Shown piece after piece: positions 24,906 to 34,830 of a stretch of 64,000 nucleotides of DNA. Every line of letters begins with the position of its first letter. Positions within the stretch are counted from its first letter, which is position 1. Below the pieces are notes generated by a model. It was not told the origin of the DNA. It searched no databases and was given only the letters and a program-made list of their open reading frames with translations. Source of the stretch: Pseudoalteromonas prydzensis (GTDB taxonomy: Bacteria; Pseudomonadota; Gammaproteobacteria; Enterobacterales; Alteromonadaceae); the NCBI RefSeq assembly GCF_001661495.1, contig NZ_BDDT01000001.1, positions 248,001-312,000 on the forward strand. The letters run 5' to 3'. A program made the translations under genes and the position numbers.

Positions 24906-26138
24906 ATGATTGATACCAGTATGAATATTTTGATAGTCGATGACCATGCGTTTGTTCGTCGTGCGCTTGCTACTATGATCAGTCAACTGGGGACTCATCA
25001 AATAACTCATGCCAGTGACGGTGACGATGCAATGCGTATTATTGCAACCGCAACGCCCGATATCATAATCTGTGATTTAGCCATGCCGAACATGGATGGC
25101 CTTGCCCTACTGAGGGAGCTGTCGACTCAGCAATTTGCTGGCAGTGTTATTCTGTCCAGTGCCTCTGATGCGAGTTTACTGCGTGCCGCTGCTAATTTAG
25201 TCACTGCGTTTGGGCTTAACTTATTAGGCGTGCTGCCTAAACCAAGCTCGCAACAGCAATTAACGCATTTTTTTAATCAACATCAGCAGCGCTATATTCA
25301 GCCAAATAAAACGCCACAACTCATTGTTGATAACAGTAAGGCTCAGCTGCAAAAAGCACTCGATAACACGCAATTTATTCCTGTTTTACAGCCACAAATC
25401 GCCTTTAGTAGTGGCGAGTGTGTTGGCCTTGAAGCACTGTGCCGCTGGCAACACCCTGAGCACGGTATGCTATCGCCTTACTTTTTTATTGAGCAAATTG
25501 AGCAAGCGGGCTTAATGGCGCAATTAACGTTGTCGATAATTGCGCAAAGTGTACAGGCACTGCAAGCATTACCTGCCGAGTTTGCAAACACTACGTTATC
25601 TATCAATTTAACGCCTTCATGTTTAACCAGCGACATGGTTAATACTATTTTGGCTGATCACGCACTGATGACCCTTGCCAAGCAAAAACGGATCTCCCTT
25701 GAAATAACAGAGCAAACAGAATTGCTCAGCGACAGCTTGTCGTTAGAGCTGTTATCACGTTTAAGAATGAATGGTTTTAACTTATCGGTTGATGACTTTG
25801 GTACGGGCTATTCTTCATTACAACAGCTAAGCCAATATCCGTTTAACGAAATAAAACTCGACCGCAGCTTTGTGTCGCAAGCAAGCAGCGACGCACAATC
25901 AGCGGCGATTGTTGATATGGCGATTCAATTAGCCAATAAACTGCATATGAAAGTAGTGGTCGAAGGCGTTGAAACACACGCTCAGTGGTTGTGCATGCAA
26001 CAACTCGGCGCTGATATTTGCCAAGGCTTTTTATCGGCAAAACCTATGGAGCCGCATAAACTTGCAGCATGGTTACCATTATGGCAAGCCAGCTACAACG
26101 TAATTAAAGCGCAATCTTCTGAAGCATTAAGAGCGTGA
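24906..26138 (+). CDS. Response regulator with EAL phosphodiesterase output
   Basis: The 410-residue protein has an N-terminal receiver domain (acidic pair DD at 12-13, phospho-acceptor D57 in IICDLAMPNMDG) joined to an EAL domain. That domain has the catalytic EALCRW, SINLTPSCL, LEITEQTEL, VDDFGTGYSSL and VVEGVET motifs and ends with CQGFLSAKP. All metal-binding residues are visible, so it should hydrolyse cyclic-di-GMP under phosphorelay control. The conserved lysine side of the receiver has VLPKPSS. The next gene, 70 bp downstream, encodes a hybrid kinase with an HPt domain and is the obvious partner. The gene marks the start of ordinary chromosome to the right of the repeat array. Confidence 0.9.
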   Translation: MIDTSMNILIVDDHAFVRRALATMISQLGTHQITHASDGDDAMRIIATATPDIIICDLAMPNMDGLALLRELSTQQFAGSVILSSASDASLLRAAANLVTAFGLNLLGVLPKPSSQQQLTHFFNQHQQRYIQPNKTPQLIVDNSKAQLQKALDNTQFIPVLQPQIAFSSGECVGLEALCRWQHPEHGMLSPYFFIEQIEQAGLMAQLTLSIIAQSVQALQALPAEFANTTLSINLTPSCLTSDMVNTILADHALMTLAKQKRISLEITEQTELLSDSLSLELLSRLRMNGFNLSVDDFGTGYSSLQQLSQYPFNEIKLDRSFVSQASSDAQSAAIVDMAIQLANKLHMKVVVEGVETHAQWLCMQQLGADICQGFLSAKPMEPHKLAAWLPLWQASYNVIKAQSSEALRA

Positions 26139-26208
26139 GTTTTCTCGCTGATAAACGTTATATTGAATTCACGGTCAGTTTTATACACTCTGACATCAAG
26201 GTAGCTGT

Positions 26209-29200
26209 ATGAACAAAAAGTACGCTTACGCAGTATTAATACATGCTGTTAGCCTTATTTTACTCTGCGTTAGTAGCTTCAATAGCTACGCAGCGGATAA
26301 GCCAGTAGCGCCGCTGTCGCACAAAAAAGTGCTATTAGTTGGCGCACTTAAAGCTAACCATATCCCTTACTTTGCGATTAACGATGCGAATCAAATTGCT
26401 GGCTTATACCCTGAGTATATCGAGCATTTAGCGCAGTCGTTGCACCTTCAAGTGCAATACCAGATTTATGATTCGGTCATTGATCTTGAAACAGCTGCGC
26501 AAAAAAACCGTGTAGATATTGCTTTGGGATTACAGTTAACACCACAACGCGCAGATTACCTTACCCTCAGCCATACGATTTTATCAACCCCTCGCAACCT
26601 ATTGCTCAAAACAGATCTGGTAAGTAAGCCTTTAATTTTAAATAATAAAAAAAATATAAAGTTAGCAGTCTCTACAAGTGATGTGCAAAAAGAGTACATA
26701 GTTAAACAGTTTCCTAATCTTGCAATGTTTGAGCTACAACATCAAAACGATATTATCCCTGCATTGACCTATAACTTAGCTAACGCGCATTTTAATGATT
26801 CATTAACCAATCAGTATCTGGCGTCAATCCTCGCGCCGGGGTCGTTCTCGGTTGTCGTCCTTGATAATATTGCCGATAAAAAATGGCATATCCCATTATT
26901 AAAGAGTAATACCGCGCTCAATCAAAAAATTAATGCGCTTATTGATAAAACCGATCCTGTGACAATCTCAACCCTAGTGTCGCACGCCAGTAAATGGCAA
27001 CGCCATAATAAAAAGTCGGTGATGTTAGTCACGCCCAACCAGCAAGATTGGTTGGCCCAACATTCGGTTGTGCGCTATACCACTTTGGCTAATTGGCACA
27101 CCATTGCAATGCGCGATAAAGCAAATAAACCAATGGGCTTGTCAATCAGCGTGTTGAATCGTATTGCAACGTTACTCGGTGTTACCTTAGAGTATGTGCC
27201 TAGCAGCTCTTATGAAGATGCCATCGCGCTCTTAACAGCCGGTAAAATCGATATTATTCCGGCAATGCTGCGCACTAACGAACGCACCGCATTAATGAAT
27301 TTTTCAGACCCATACCTTAGTACTCCTTGGAGTTTAGTGACACTTAAGCACAGCCCACTAAATATTACTAAACTGCGCTTTGGTGACTATAAAATCACCT
27401 CGCCAAATGGCGATTATGCCAGAGCCATACTGCAAGACTACTTTCCTGATAGCCAGTTTAGCGCTCAAAACAGCATGGAAAAAAGCTTGCAATTACTAAA
27501 TGAAAACAAGGTTGATGCGGTATTTACCACATTAGCAACGTCACAGTCATGGCTTGCACAAGATACTGAACATACTTATAAATTGTTGCAAAATTTTGCT
27601 ATTAACAACAATATTGATGTACAACTTGGCATCTCAAAACAAGCCCCTATTTTACTTGAACTGGTAAACCAAGCGTTGGATGCAATTGGCTATGCAGAGC
27701 TTGAATCACTCTCTCGTAGTTGGATTGAGCTTAATGCTAGTCAAGGTGTCACCATTAAAAAAATTATCTTTTATAGTTTACTTGCCAGTGCGCTATTTTT
27801 ACTGGTTGTAGTCGGCTTTTTATATTGGAACCAAAAGTTACGCCAGGAGATAAGCTTTCGACGAATAGCACAACAGCGTGCGTTGCTAGCAGAGCAAAAG
27901 CTGACTGCAATTACCAACGCCATACCAGGGGCTGTGGTGCAATTTCGGATTGATAACCAGCAACTGATTTTTAGTTACGCAAGCCAAGGAATAGAGCGTT
28001 TTACGCCCTTTAAACAGATTAATTTATCGGCAAAAAACACTATTAAAAGCGACGATAGTGACTTTTTTAAATTGATCTCGCAACCGCAAATACAGCAGTT
28101 AATTAATGCCGCTAAGCAAGCATTAGAAGATAAACAAGGCATTGATTTTGAGTTTGTGCTCAATGCGCCTTACAGCAATTGGCTAAACTTAGTGGCGTTT
28201 CCTGCCAACCAAGATGATGACTGCGAATGGAGTGGTGTATTACTTGAGATCAGCCAACGTAAAGAACAAGAAATCGCACTCAGTGAAGAAAAAACCAAAG
28301 CAGAGCAAGCAGCCATCGCTAAGTCGCGTTTTTTAGCCATGATGAGCCATGAAATTCGCACCCCATTGAGCGGAGTTATTACCACCACAGAGCTGTTATC
28401 GCAGTCATCTTTGGATTATCAGCAACGTGATGACGTTAATACTATTGCGACATCTGCCAACAATTTGCTGCATATCCTCAACGATGTATTAGATCATACC
28501 AAAATGGAAGAGCAGCAGTTTGCGATTGAAAAAGTAGAATGTGATTTACTCGATATTGTTGAAAATGCGATCCGTGCTCATGTTGCCAATGCCCAAGCTA
28601 AAAACTTACAAATGAGCTTTGATTTTGATCCGCGATTACAACGCTTGATTGAAACAGATCCGGTACGTTTACAACAAGTGCTCTCAAACTTACTCAGTAA
28701 TGCCGTTAAGTTTACCGAACAAGGAAATATTGCCATTGCGGTTAAGTCATTACACAGCAAGGGCAATATCCAACAGGTAGAGTTTACAGTGACTGACAAT
28801 GGCTTAGGTATTGCGTTGGAAAACCAAAGCAAGTTATTTACGCCATTCATGCAAGCTGAAAGCTCGACTAATCGTCAATACGGTGGCACTGGCCTGGGGT
28901 TATCAATTTGTCGAATGTTGGTTAACCGCCTCGGTGGCGAAATCTCATTAAAAAGTGACTTGGGTAAAGGCAGCGAGTTTAGCTTTGTGATCCCGCTTGA
29001 GTCATATCGTGACTGTGAATTACCAAAAACTCCACTGCAACAATCATTGCTACTACTTGATGATGGCAGTGATTGCATTAAACAAGTGATGCATTACTTA
29101 ACCCGTTGGCAAGTGGCCTTTATTCATGAAACAAACACCTTAGAGCCAACTGCATGGTGTAACCCGCAACAACACAATGATTGTGTGATTATTTATCATA

Positions 29201-30165
29201 ATCACCTCAATCATCTGCAGCAGTTAAAAACGCGTGATAGCAGTAATGTGTGGGTCAAGCTGTGTGCCATGACAAACAATGAGCTTAATGCCGACTACTT
29301 TTTACCAACCAATCCATTGTTGTTGTCTCCATTACTCAAAATTTTAGCTAAGGCTTACAATACTCAATTAATGGACTTTACTGATGCCGCGCAAGAGCAA
29401 AAAGTAATGCTGCAAACCAAACAGCAAGCTATCGATAGCGGCCGCTTAATTTTGGTTGCTGAGGATCACCCTACTAATCGTAAAGTGATTAAGCGCCAAC
29501 TCGAAAGCTTAGGCTATCAAGCCGATTATGTTGAGAACGGTGTGCAAGCGCTCGAAGCCATTGCTAAGCAAGATTACAATTTACTGATCACCGACTGCCA
29601 TATGCCAGAACTCGACGGCTACGGACTTACTCAACAACTGCGCCAACAAGGCTGTACCATGCCAATAATTGCCTTTACCGCAAATGCATTAACAGGTGAA
29701 GCCCAGCGCTGTATTGAGCTGGGAATGAACGGCTATATAAGCAAACCGGTAAGCCAAAGCGTGTTACAGGCTAAATTAAATAAATACCTGCCGAAAATAG
29801 CTCATACTGTAAACGCGGTAGTCGATGATATGAGTCCTGCTGCAGTAACCGATAACAGCGGCTTTAACCTTGCTGAGCTGGAAACTATGTTTGGCTCTAA
29901 AGATGACGTGGATTTGCTGCTAAACGAGTTTATTAACAGCTCTAAAATTGATATTACCCAGCTTAATAATGCATTACAAGTTGGCGATTTTTTGCAACTC
30001 GCTGAAGTTGCGCACCGCTTAAAAGGTGCCGCACAAATGATGCTAGCAAATAATTTAAGTAGCCTAGCGAGCAGATTAGAAGACGCAGCAAAACGACATC
30101 AACAACCACAATGTGAAACCTTATACCAACAGCTCAATGATTGTTTTAATACATTGAAGAGCTAG
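26209..30165 (+). CDS. BvgS-like hybrid sensor kinase with two periplasmic binding domains
   Basis: The 1318-residue protein has a signal or anchor segment ending near residue 29. Two tandem solute-binding (SBP_bac_3) modules follow (about 35-265 and 285-510), then a transmembrane helix (about 520-542) and a PAS-like linker (about 560-680). The HisKA domain has H714 in MMSHEIRTPLSG. The ATPase domain has the N box LSNLLSNAVKFT and G boxes GLGIA and GGTGLGLS. A receiver domain has D1129, and a C-terminal HPt domain has H1269 in AHRLKGAAQMM. This is the Venus-flytrap architecture of BvgS and EvgS. The upstream EAL response regulator is the likely final phosphate acceptor, linking a periplasmic ligand to cyclic-di-GMP turnover. 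An R2 fragment starts right after its stop. Confidence 0.9.
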   Translation: MNKKYAYAVLIHAVSLILLCVSSFNSYAADKPVAPLSHKKVLLVGALKANHIPYFAINDANQIAGLYPEYIEHLAQSLHLQVQYQIYDSVIDLETAAQKNRVDIALGLQLTPQRADYLTLSHTILSTPRNLLLKTDLVSKPLILNNKKNIKLAVSTSDVQKEYIVKQFPNLAMFELQHQNDIIPALTYNLANAHFNDSLTNQYLASILAPGSFSVVVLDNIADKKWHIPLLKSNTALNQKINALIDKTDPVTISTLVSHASKWQRHNKKSVMLVTPNQQDWLAQHSVVRYTTLANWHTIAMRDKANKPMGLSISVLNRIATLLGVTLEYVPSSSYEDAIALLTAGKIDIIPAMLRTNERTALMNFSDPYLSTPWSLVTLKHSPLNITKLRFGDYKITSPNGDYARAILQDYFPDSQFSAQNSMEKSLQLLNENKVDAVFTTLATSQSWLAQDTEHTYKLLQNFAINNNIDVQLGISKQAPILLELVNQALDAIGYAELESLSRSWIELNASQGVTIKKIIFYSLLASALFLLVVVGFLYWNQKLRQEISFRRIAQQRALLAEQKLTAITNAIPGAVVQFRIDNQQLIFSYASQGIERFTPFKQINLSAKNTIKSDDSDFFKLISQPQIQQLINAAKQALEDKQGIDFEFVLNAPYSNWLNLVAFPANQDDDCEWSGVLLEISQRKEQEIALSEEKTKAEQAAIAKSRFLAMMSHEIRTPLSGVITTTELLSQSSLDYQQRDDVNTIATSANNLLHILNDVLDHTKMEEQQFAIEKVECDLLDIVENAIRAHVANAQAKNLQMSFDFDPRLQRLIETDPVRLQQVLSNLLSNAVKFTEQGNIAIAVKSLHSKGNIQQVEFTVTDNGLGIALENQSKLFTPFMQAESSTNRQYGGTGLGLSICRMLVNRLGGEISLKSDLGKGSEFSFVIPLESYRDCELPKTPLQQSLLLLDDGSDCIKQVMHYLTRWQVAFIHETNTLEPTAWCNPQQHNDCVIIYHNHLNHLQQLKTRDSSNVWVKLCAMTNNELNADYFLPTNPLLLSPLLKILAKAYNTQLMDFTDAAQEQKVMLQTKQQAIDSGRLILVAEDHPTNRKVIKRQLESLGYQADYVENGVQALEAIAKQDYNLLITDCHMPELDGYGLTQQLRQQGCTMPIIAFTANALTGEAQRCIELGMNGYISKPVSQSVLQAKLNKYLPKIAHTVNAVVDDMSPAAVTDNSGFNLAELETMFGSKDDVDLLLNEFINSSKIDITQLNNALQVGDFLQLAEVAHRLKGAAQMMLANNLSSLASRLEDAAKRHQQPQCETLYQQLNDCFNTLKS

Positions 30166-30218
30166 GCACTAGATTCTAGGCAAGTGACTAGGTGCTTATA
30201 TAAAGTGAGATCCCTATA

Positions 30219-30608
30219 TCAGTCATGTTTGCTCGCTATTGTTTCAAACTCAAATTGGCTATAAATACGCTGTTGTTCTTTCATTGCTCTAAGGCTATTT
30301 TTACTTAAAATTATACGCCCGTATTCTACTACATTGAAGGCAAGGTAACTGGGGATCAAATTTATATCTACAATCGAAATAAGTTGTTCATTCACGTTAA
30401 GTATATTACTGATTTCAAGCTCAAGTTCTTTAGGCCTGAGCCGTTTATCAAATGAACTCAAGTCAAAATTCTTAAAAGCGACAGCAAGATCGATATCACT
30501 ATGTGATTGCGCAGACCCTTTAGCGTGAGATCCATATAACCAAACCACTTCAATGTCGCTATTTTGCTGCAAATACTTAACGACTTCTTGAATAACGTCA
30601 TTTCCCAC
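30219..30608 (-). CDS. MNT-type minimal nucleotidyltransferase, no HEPN partner
   Basis: The 129-residue protein has the nucleotidyltransferase signature VWLYGSHAKGSAQSHSDIDL (GSx(10)DxD) at about residues 23-42. The C-terminal half has the LISIVDINLIPSYLAFNVVE pattern of MntA antitoxins. MntA proteins AMPylate and silence a HEPN RNase toxin encoded next to them. No HEPN gene or remnant is visible on either side, where R2 fragments lie. It therefore appears to be an orphan antitoxin or a stand-alone enzyme. The start is GTG at 30608. Confidence 0.78.
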   Translation of the reverse strand: MGNDVIQEVVKYLQQNSDIEVVWLYGSHAKGSAQSHSDIDLAVAFKNFDLSSFDKRLRPKELELEISNILNVNEQLISIVDINLIPSYLAFNVVEYGRIILSKNSLRAMKEQQRIYSQFEFETIASKHD

Positions 30609-30872
30609 AATACAAAACCATTAATAGTAAACTGTAATTATCATAACCGATCAGTTTTATAGTGAACACAAAAACTGATAATTCACTTTGTCTTCTCATT
30701 TACCCTCATTATCTTCTCTTTGTGCAAATTGGTTTTAAGTAACATTCACGGCTAAAGCCGTTTCCTACGGGAAATGATGCTAGGATTTACACGCAGCTCG
30801 AAACCCACCGCTCCTTTATATTTTAATTACCCTGTCACCAGAATATATCTTCGCCAAGCGGACTGTTTTCAC

Positions 30873-32246
30873 TCAGCTCAAATTAAGTGGAAAAGTAAAG
30901 ATGATGGTTATACCTTGTTGTGGTTGGCTATGAATTTTTACATCGCCTTGTAGTGCTTGAGTTGCGAGGTTATACACAATCGCCATGCCTAAACCACTGC
31001 CACCTTTGCCACGGGTAGTGGTAAAAAAGGGCTCAAAGACACTTTGTAATACGGTTGTGCTCATACCGTGACCGTTATCGCGATAACATAAAGAGTAACT
31101 GCCCTGCTGTTTATCTACTTGGACGGTAATGTTGATCTGATTATTAGTTCGCTCTTTGAAGCCATGCACACAGCTATTGCTGACCAAGTTCATTATAATT
31201 TGGCTTAAAGCGCCTGATACAGTCACTACACTGAGTGTTTCGTCGCAGTCAATTTCAGTGCTGATATGATGGCTGCGGGTAAGTGGTGTGAGGCTATGGA
31301 TAGTATTAGCTAAGTACTCTTTTAGCATCACAGAGCTGATATCTAAAGACGATTGATCAACGGCTGTTTGCTTAAAACTACAGATCAACGCTGCCGCCCT
31401 ATCCAAGTTACTACTTGAGATAGTTAAACACTCATCAATGTGGGTGAGAAAAGTCATCAAGCTATTTTTCGATAACGTATTTGTCTCTAACTGTTGCTTT
31501 AGTTGTTTGAGGTTATCGGTTGCCGAACTATTAGCAGTAACGGCAACACCAATTGGGGTGTTTACTTCGTGGGCAACCCCTGCCACAAGGTTGCCTAATG
31601 CGGCCATTTTTTCCGACTCGATTAGCTTTTCTTGCGTGCCCGTGAGTGTTTCTAAAGTTTTTTGTAGGGTATTGGTGCGCTCAACAACACGTTCTTCAAG
31701 GTAGCGGTTTGCCGCTTCTAGCTCTTGTTTAACTAAGCGACTCTCTTGTGCCGACAAAGCCCGACCATAGAGATCTGCCAATCCCGACAAAAATGTACAC
31801 TCGTCGTCCTCCCATTGCCGAAAATCGCCGGTGTGCTCACAGCAAAAAATACCAATCATTTTACCTTTAAAGCGCAGCGGCGCGTCCAGCATAGAATTAA
31901 TACCCAGTGGTGTTAAGTAATGCTCAGAAAATTCAGCGGTTGCTGGATCTGTATGCGCATTATTAGCAATGATCACACGTTGCGTATCGAGTGCCCTAAA
32001 ATAAGCAGGAAAATTAGCACGGGTTAAAATTAGCGACTGAGCTGATTCTGCGTTATTTTTATCTAACAGTAATTGGCAATGACATTGGCTATTATCGTTA
32101 TTGAGTAGCCATATACTGGCACGCGCAGTATTAAGGCCGTCTATTATGGCATTTACAATCAATTGTTCTGCAAGCTCTATATAGCCATCATCCAACGCGG
32201 ATGAGGTAGATACTTTATAAAGTAATTGCACAAGCTGCTGCCGCAT
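30873..32246 (-). CDS. GAF-domain sensor histidine kinase
   Basis: The 457-residue protein has an N-terminal GAF domain (about 20-165: ARASIWLLNN, SMLDAPLRFKGKMIGIFCCE), a coiled-coil linker (LEAANRYLEERVVERTNTLQ) and a histidine kinase core. The phospho-accepting His is in GNLVAGVAHEVNTPIG and the N box is IIMNLVSNSCVHGF. The G boxes are YRDNGHGMS and GGSGLGMAIVYNL. It has no transmembrane segment, so it would sense a cytosolic or diffusible signal. No response regulator is adjacent. The HEVNTP variant of the H box is common in kinases of this subgroup. Confidence 0.88.
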   Translation of the reverse strand: MRQQLVQLLYKVSTSSALDDGYIELAEQLIVNAIIDGLNTARASIWLLNNDNSQCHCQLLLDKNNAESAQSLILTRANFPAYFRALDTQRVIIANNAHTDPATAEFSEHYLTPLGINSMLDAPLRFKGKMIGIFCCEHTGDFRQWEDDECTFLSGLADLYGRALSAQESRLVKQELEAANRYLEERVVERTNTLQKTLETLTGTQEKLIESEKMAALGNLVAGVAHEVNTPIGVAVTANSSATDNLKQLKQQLETNTLSKNSLMTFLTHIDECLTISSSNLDRAAALICSFKQTAVDQSSLDISSVMLKEYLANTIHSLTPLTRSHHISTEIDCDETLSVVTVSGALSQIIMNLVSNSCVHGFKERTNNQINITVQVDKQQGSYSLCYRDNGHGMSTTVLQSVFEPFFTTTRGKGGSGLGMAIVYNLATQALQGDVKIHSQPQQGITIIFTFPLNLS

Positions 32247-32340
32247 TACAAAAACCTTGTTCTATTTATAATCTTAAGGTTAGTTTAGTTGATGAAATTA
32301 AAGTCCACCTAAATTTTATAAGCGTTTCTATATTAAGACA

Positions 32341-32449
32341 TTGTTCAGATAGACTTGGGTATTATACAGACTCACTCCTGTTGATACCCCTGAAGACTTT
32401 ATGTTGTTTAAGCAGTTTGGCCAGCTCTCCTTTTGAGCTGGTTTTTTTT
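32341..32449 (+). ncRNA. Candidate small RNA with strong terminator
   Basis: A promoter-like pair, TTGTTC (32341-32346) and TATACA (32363-32368) with 16-bp spacing, is followed about 50 nt later by a perfect terminator: CCAGCTC (32421-32427), loop TCCTTTT, GAGCTGG (32435-32441) and eight T. No gene on the plus strand ends here, as the upstream gene points the other way. A transcript of about 75 nt is predicted. A tiny frame (MLFKQFGQLSF) runs from 32401 into the terminator, so a leader peptide is an alternative. Promoter strength is uncertain; the terminator is clear. Confidence 0.5.
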
Positions 32450-32651
32450 GTCTGCAATTTAACAATTCTGCTCGCCTTTGCTGCTACGTTACCCTGTGAT
32501 GAATAAATCACACGGTATTATTTCAGCGACTGCGCCTTTGCTAACAAGCACACATTACTACTATAAAGCCCGTCATGCCCTAGTTACTCCTAGGCTGTCA
32601 TGTTACAGTTTAACTTATTCTTACAGTCTCAATTATCGACTAGGCAGCACT

Positions 32652-33542
32652 ATGCACCATTATTTTTTATCCGTTTTAGTTCTTTTTGCTACTTTAGTTA
32701 CGGCTCCATCAATGGCCGAGGAAGCTCGCGCTGAGCCTGATCCACACCAGCAACAGCAAGCGCTCGAAAAGCTGCAACAGCCAATGTATAAGCCATTGAT
32801 GGAGCGTTATATTCTTGATGAACTTAAAGCTGTACGCCAGGATCAGCAAAAACTTCGCGAAGATGTCACAAAACAAGTAACGCATGCGCAACTCGATACC
32901 GCTGATCGCGCGCTGACTTACACTACAGATACCATTAATAATGTATTTTTTATCATTACCGCTACCGCCTCTATTTTAGTATTAGTGGGTTGGAACTCGC
33001 TCAGAGATGTAAAAAATAAGGTCGAAGATATTGTAAATACCCGTGTTAGTGTGATCACCAATGAATACGAAGCACGTTTAAATACCTTTGAAGAAAAGTT
33101 ACGTGAACGCTCCGAAGAAATTCTTAATAACCAAGAAAAAATATCGGTAACTAATGAGGTTCACTCATTATGGATGCGAGCTAATTTAGAAAGCGATATT
33201 GCGAATAAAATTGAAATTTTTGATGAGATTTTAAATCGCAAACCCGAAGATGTTGAAGCGATTGCCTATAAAGCTGATGCACTACTGGAGCTAAACCAAA
33301 CTGAGCAAGCGATTGAGCTATGTAACCAAGCCCTCGATATAGACAGCGACTATGGTTATGCATACTGGCAACGAGCATGCGCTTACGCGCTCACTCACAA
33401 ACATGCGGATGCGTTGGCAGATATAAAAATGGCGTTGGAATACTCACCCAATTTACGTAACGAACTATTACACGAAAGTGCGTTTGCCAGTTTACACGAC
33501 AATCACAGCTTTAATACCATTGTCGCTGGGGATAAAGCTTAG
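32652..33542 (+). CDS. Exported TPR protein with one transmembrane helix
   Basis: I chose the ATG at 32652, which gives 296 residues and a proper signal peptide (MHHYFLSVLVLFATLVTAPS); the upstream in-frame extension has no ribosome site. The mature protein has a Gln-rich helical segment, a transmembrane helix (NNVFFIITATASILVLVGW, about 100-118), a coiled coil (KVEDIVNTRVSVITNEYEAR onward), and two or three TPR units at the C-terminus (RKPEDVEAIAYKADALLELN, then LCNQALDIDSDYGYAYWQRA). TPR units mediate protein contacts. The role is unknown; it lies downstream of the candidate sRNA. Confidence 0.75.
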   Translation: MHHYFLSVLVLFATLVTAPSMAEEARAEPDPHQQQQALEKLQQPMYKPLMERYILDELKAVRQDQQKLREDVTKQVTHAQLDTADRALTYTTDTINNVFFIITATASILVLVGWNSLRDVKNKVEDIVNTRVSVITNEYEARLNTFEEKLRERSEEILNNQEKISVTNEVHSLWMRANLESDIANKIEIFDEILNRKPEDVEAIAYKADALLELNQTEQAIELCNQALDIDSDYGYAYWQRACAYALTHKHADALADIKMALEYSPNLRNELLHESAFASLHDNHSFNTIVAGDKA

Positions 33543-33557
33543 TCGCTGTTTATGCTG

Positions 33558-33878
33558 CTATCGTTCTAAGAAGCTTTCAATCGCTTGGGTGAGTAGCTCG
33601 TCGAGTTGCTCTTCAAATCCATCTTTCGTGGTTTTAAAGTGAGTTAAATACGTTTGCACTTGTGGCTCTGACAACAGCCGGGCGTTAATGCTGTATTCGC
33701 GCTCAGCCTTACTTTTATCAAACCGTGGGATAAAGTGATAATGGGCAAAATAAGGGGCGCTTAGGTGCTGATTAGCATAGACGCAGAAGTGTTCAATTAT
33801 TTGTGCACCGGTCGGGCCTAAACAACCTGGCTCGACCCGATAAAGTAACTGAATTTTTTTATCTTCGCTGATCTCCAT
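33558..33878 (-). CDS. Conserved small protein of unknown function
   Basis: The 106-residue protein is soluble, with no signal peptide. It has the pattern LLYRVEPGCLGPTGAQIIEH, then HYHFIPRFDKSKAEREYSIN, and a helical acidic C-terminus (TQAIESFLER). The conserved-looking EPGCLGP segment and several His could be a metal or ligand site. I do not recognise a named family. It is convergent with the TPR gene. Confidence 0.6.
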   Translation of the reverse strand: MEISEDKKIQLLYRVEPGCLGPTGAQIIEHFCVYANQHLSAPYFAHYHFIPRFDKSKAEREYSINARLLSEPQVQTYLTHFKTTKDGFEEQLDELLTQAIESFLER

Positions 33879-33927
33879 ATTCGTTACGGCCCCGTTATTT
33901 ACTTATAAAAAATTTGTCTATAAAAGC

Positions 33928-34743
33928 TTATCTAAAAAACAGTACTTTGGTTATTTTGCCATTTTCAACTTGGTAACTAGAGATCAGCTCTGTGCGCTTA
34001 TCAACCACGTTAGGATCGGTTGAACAGGTTTCTGACAGCTCATGATCAATCACGATATTACCGTGCACAATACGTTTAATCGGTGATGATTTAATACACT
34101 TTAATTTTTTAAACACGATGCCGTAACGGGCGATCAGTTTTTCTTTACCTTTAAATAGTAGCTCATTTGGAAAAGCATAAAACTCAACGTTTTCATCATA
34201 CATGCTAATAAATGCGTCTATGTTTCTGGCGTTATAGGCTTTAATTAATTGTTCTATAACCGCAAGCGACTCTCGCGACTGCTTTGCTTTAACTTGTTGC
34301 TTTAAAGTAAGAGCTTCTTTCGCTTGAATAACGGCTTGCTCTGCTTGCGCTACCGCCACTTCTTTTTCTTGTTGAGTTTTAGGTGTATCTGCAGGTTTTG
34401 CTGTTTCAGTGCCAAGTACCTTACTGGTATCAACCACTTCAATCATATTGTTTTTATAGGGGTCAACAACTATGGGTTGTGTTGGTTCAATATCTGTCGG
34501 CGTTGACTGCTCTGCATTCTCAGGTGTTAAGGTGATCACCGCAGGACCATCTTGTAAATCACTCTCAGTCGGTTTTATCGCAGTAACTGGCGCTGTGGTT
34601 TTAACTGGCTCGACTTTATCTTCGGCAGCTTTTGTCTCAGCTGCTTTTGTTTCAGTTTTAACTTGTGACTCAACTGATGTACTCTCAGTTGCTAATAATT
34701 GCCACGAAAATAACAAACTAACGACAAAAAATAACGGTTTCAT
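33928..34743 (-). CDS. Exported protein with NTF2/SnoaL-like domain
   Basis: The 271-residue protein has an N-terminal signal peptide (MKPLFFVVSLLFSWQLLA), a long low-complexity region rich in Thr, Glu, Ala and Lys (about 20-150), and a C-terminal NTF2-like domain (about 155-271). That domain has VIEQLIKAYNARNIDAFISM, NVEFYAFPNELLFKGKEKLI and ELISSYQVENGKITKVLFFR. This domain forms a cone-shaped pocket used for ligand binding or catalysis. AGGAA precedes the ATG. Its substrate is not evident. Confidence 0.72.
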   Translation of the reverse strand: MKPLFFVVSLLFSWQLLATESTSVESQVKTETKAAETKAAEDKVEPVKTTAPVTAIKPTESDLQDGPAVITLTPENAEQSTPTDIEPTQPIVVDPYKNNMIEVVDTSKVLGTETAKPADTPKTQQEKEVAVAQAEQAVIQAKEALTLKQQVKAKQSRESLAVIEQLIKAYNARNIDAFISMYDENVEFYAFPNELLFKGKEKLIARYGIVFKKLKCIKSSPIKRIVHGNIVIDHELSETCSTDPNVVDKRTELISSYQVENGKITKVLFFR

Positions 34744-34830
34744 ACGGTTCCTGAGTAATTTAAGAAACGCTAAAATAACAAAATTTAACGGTCCGCGATA
34801 GTTATTTAACCTCGACTGCGGGTAACAGAT

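Noticed and set aside
32478-33542. Longer start for the TPR protein
   Set aside because: The upstream in-frame extension lacks a ribosome site; ATG 32652 yields a proper signal peptide.
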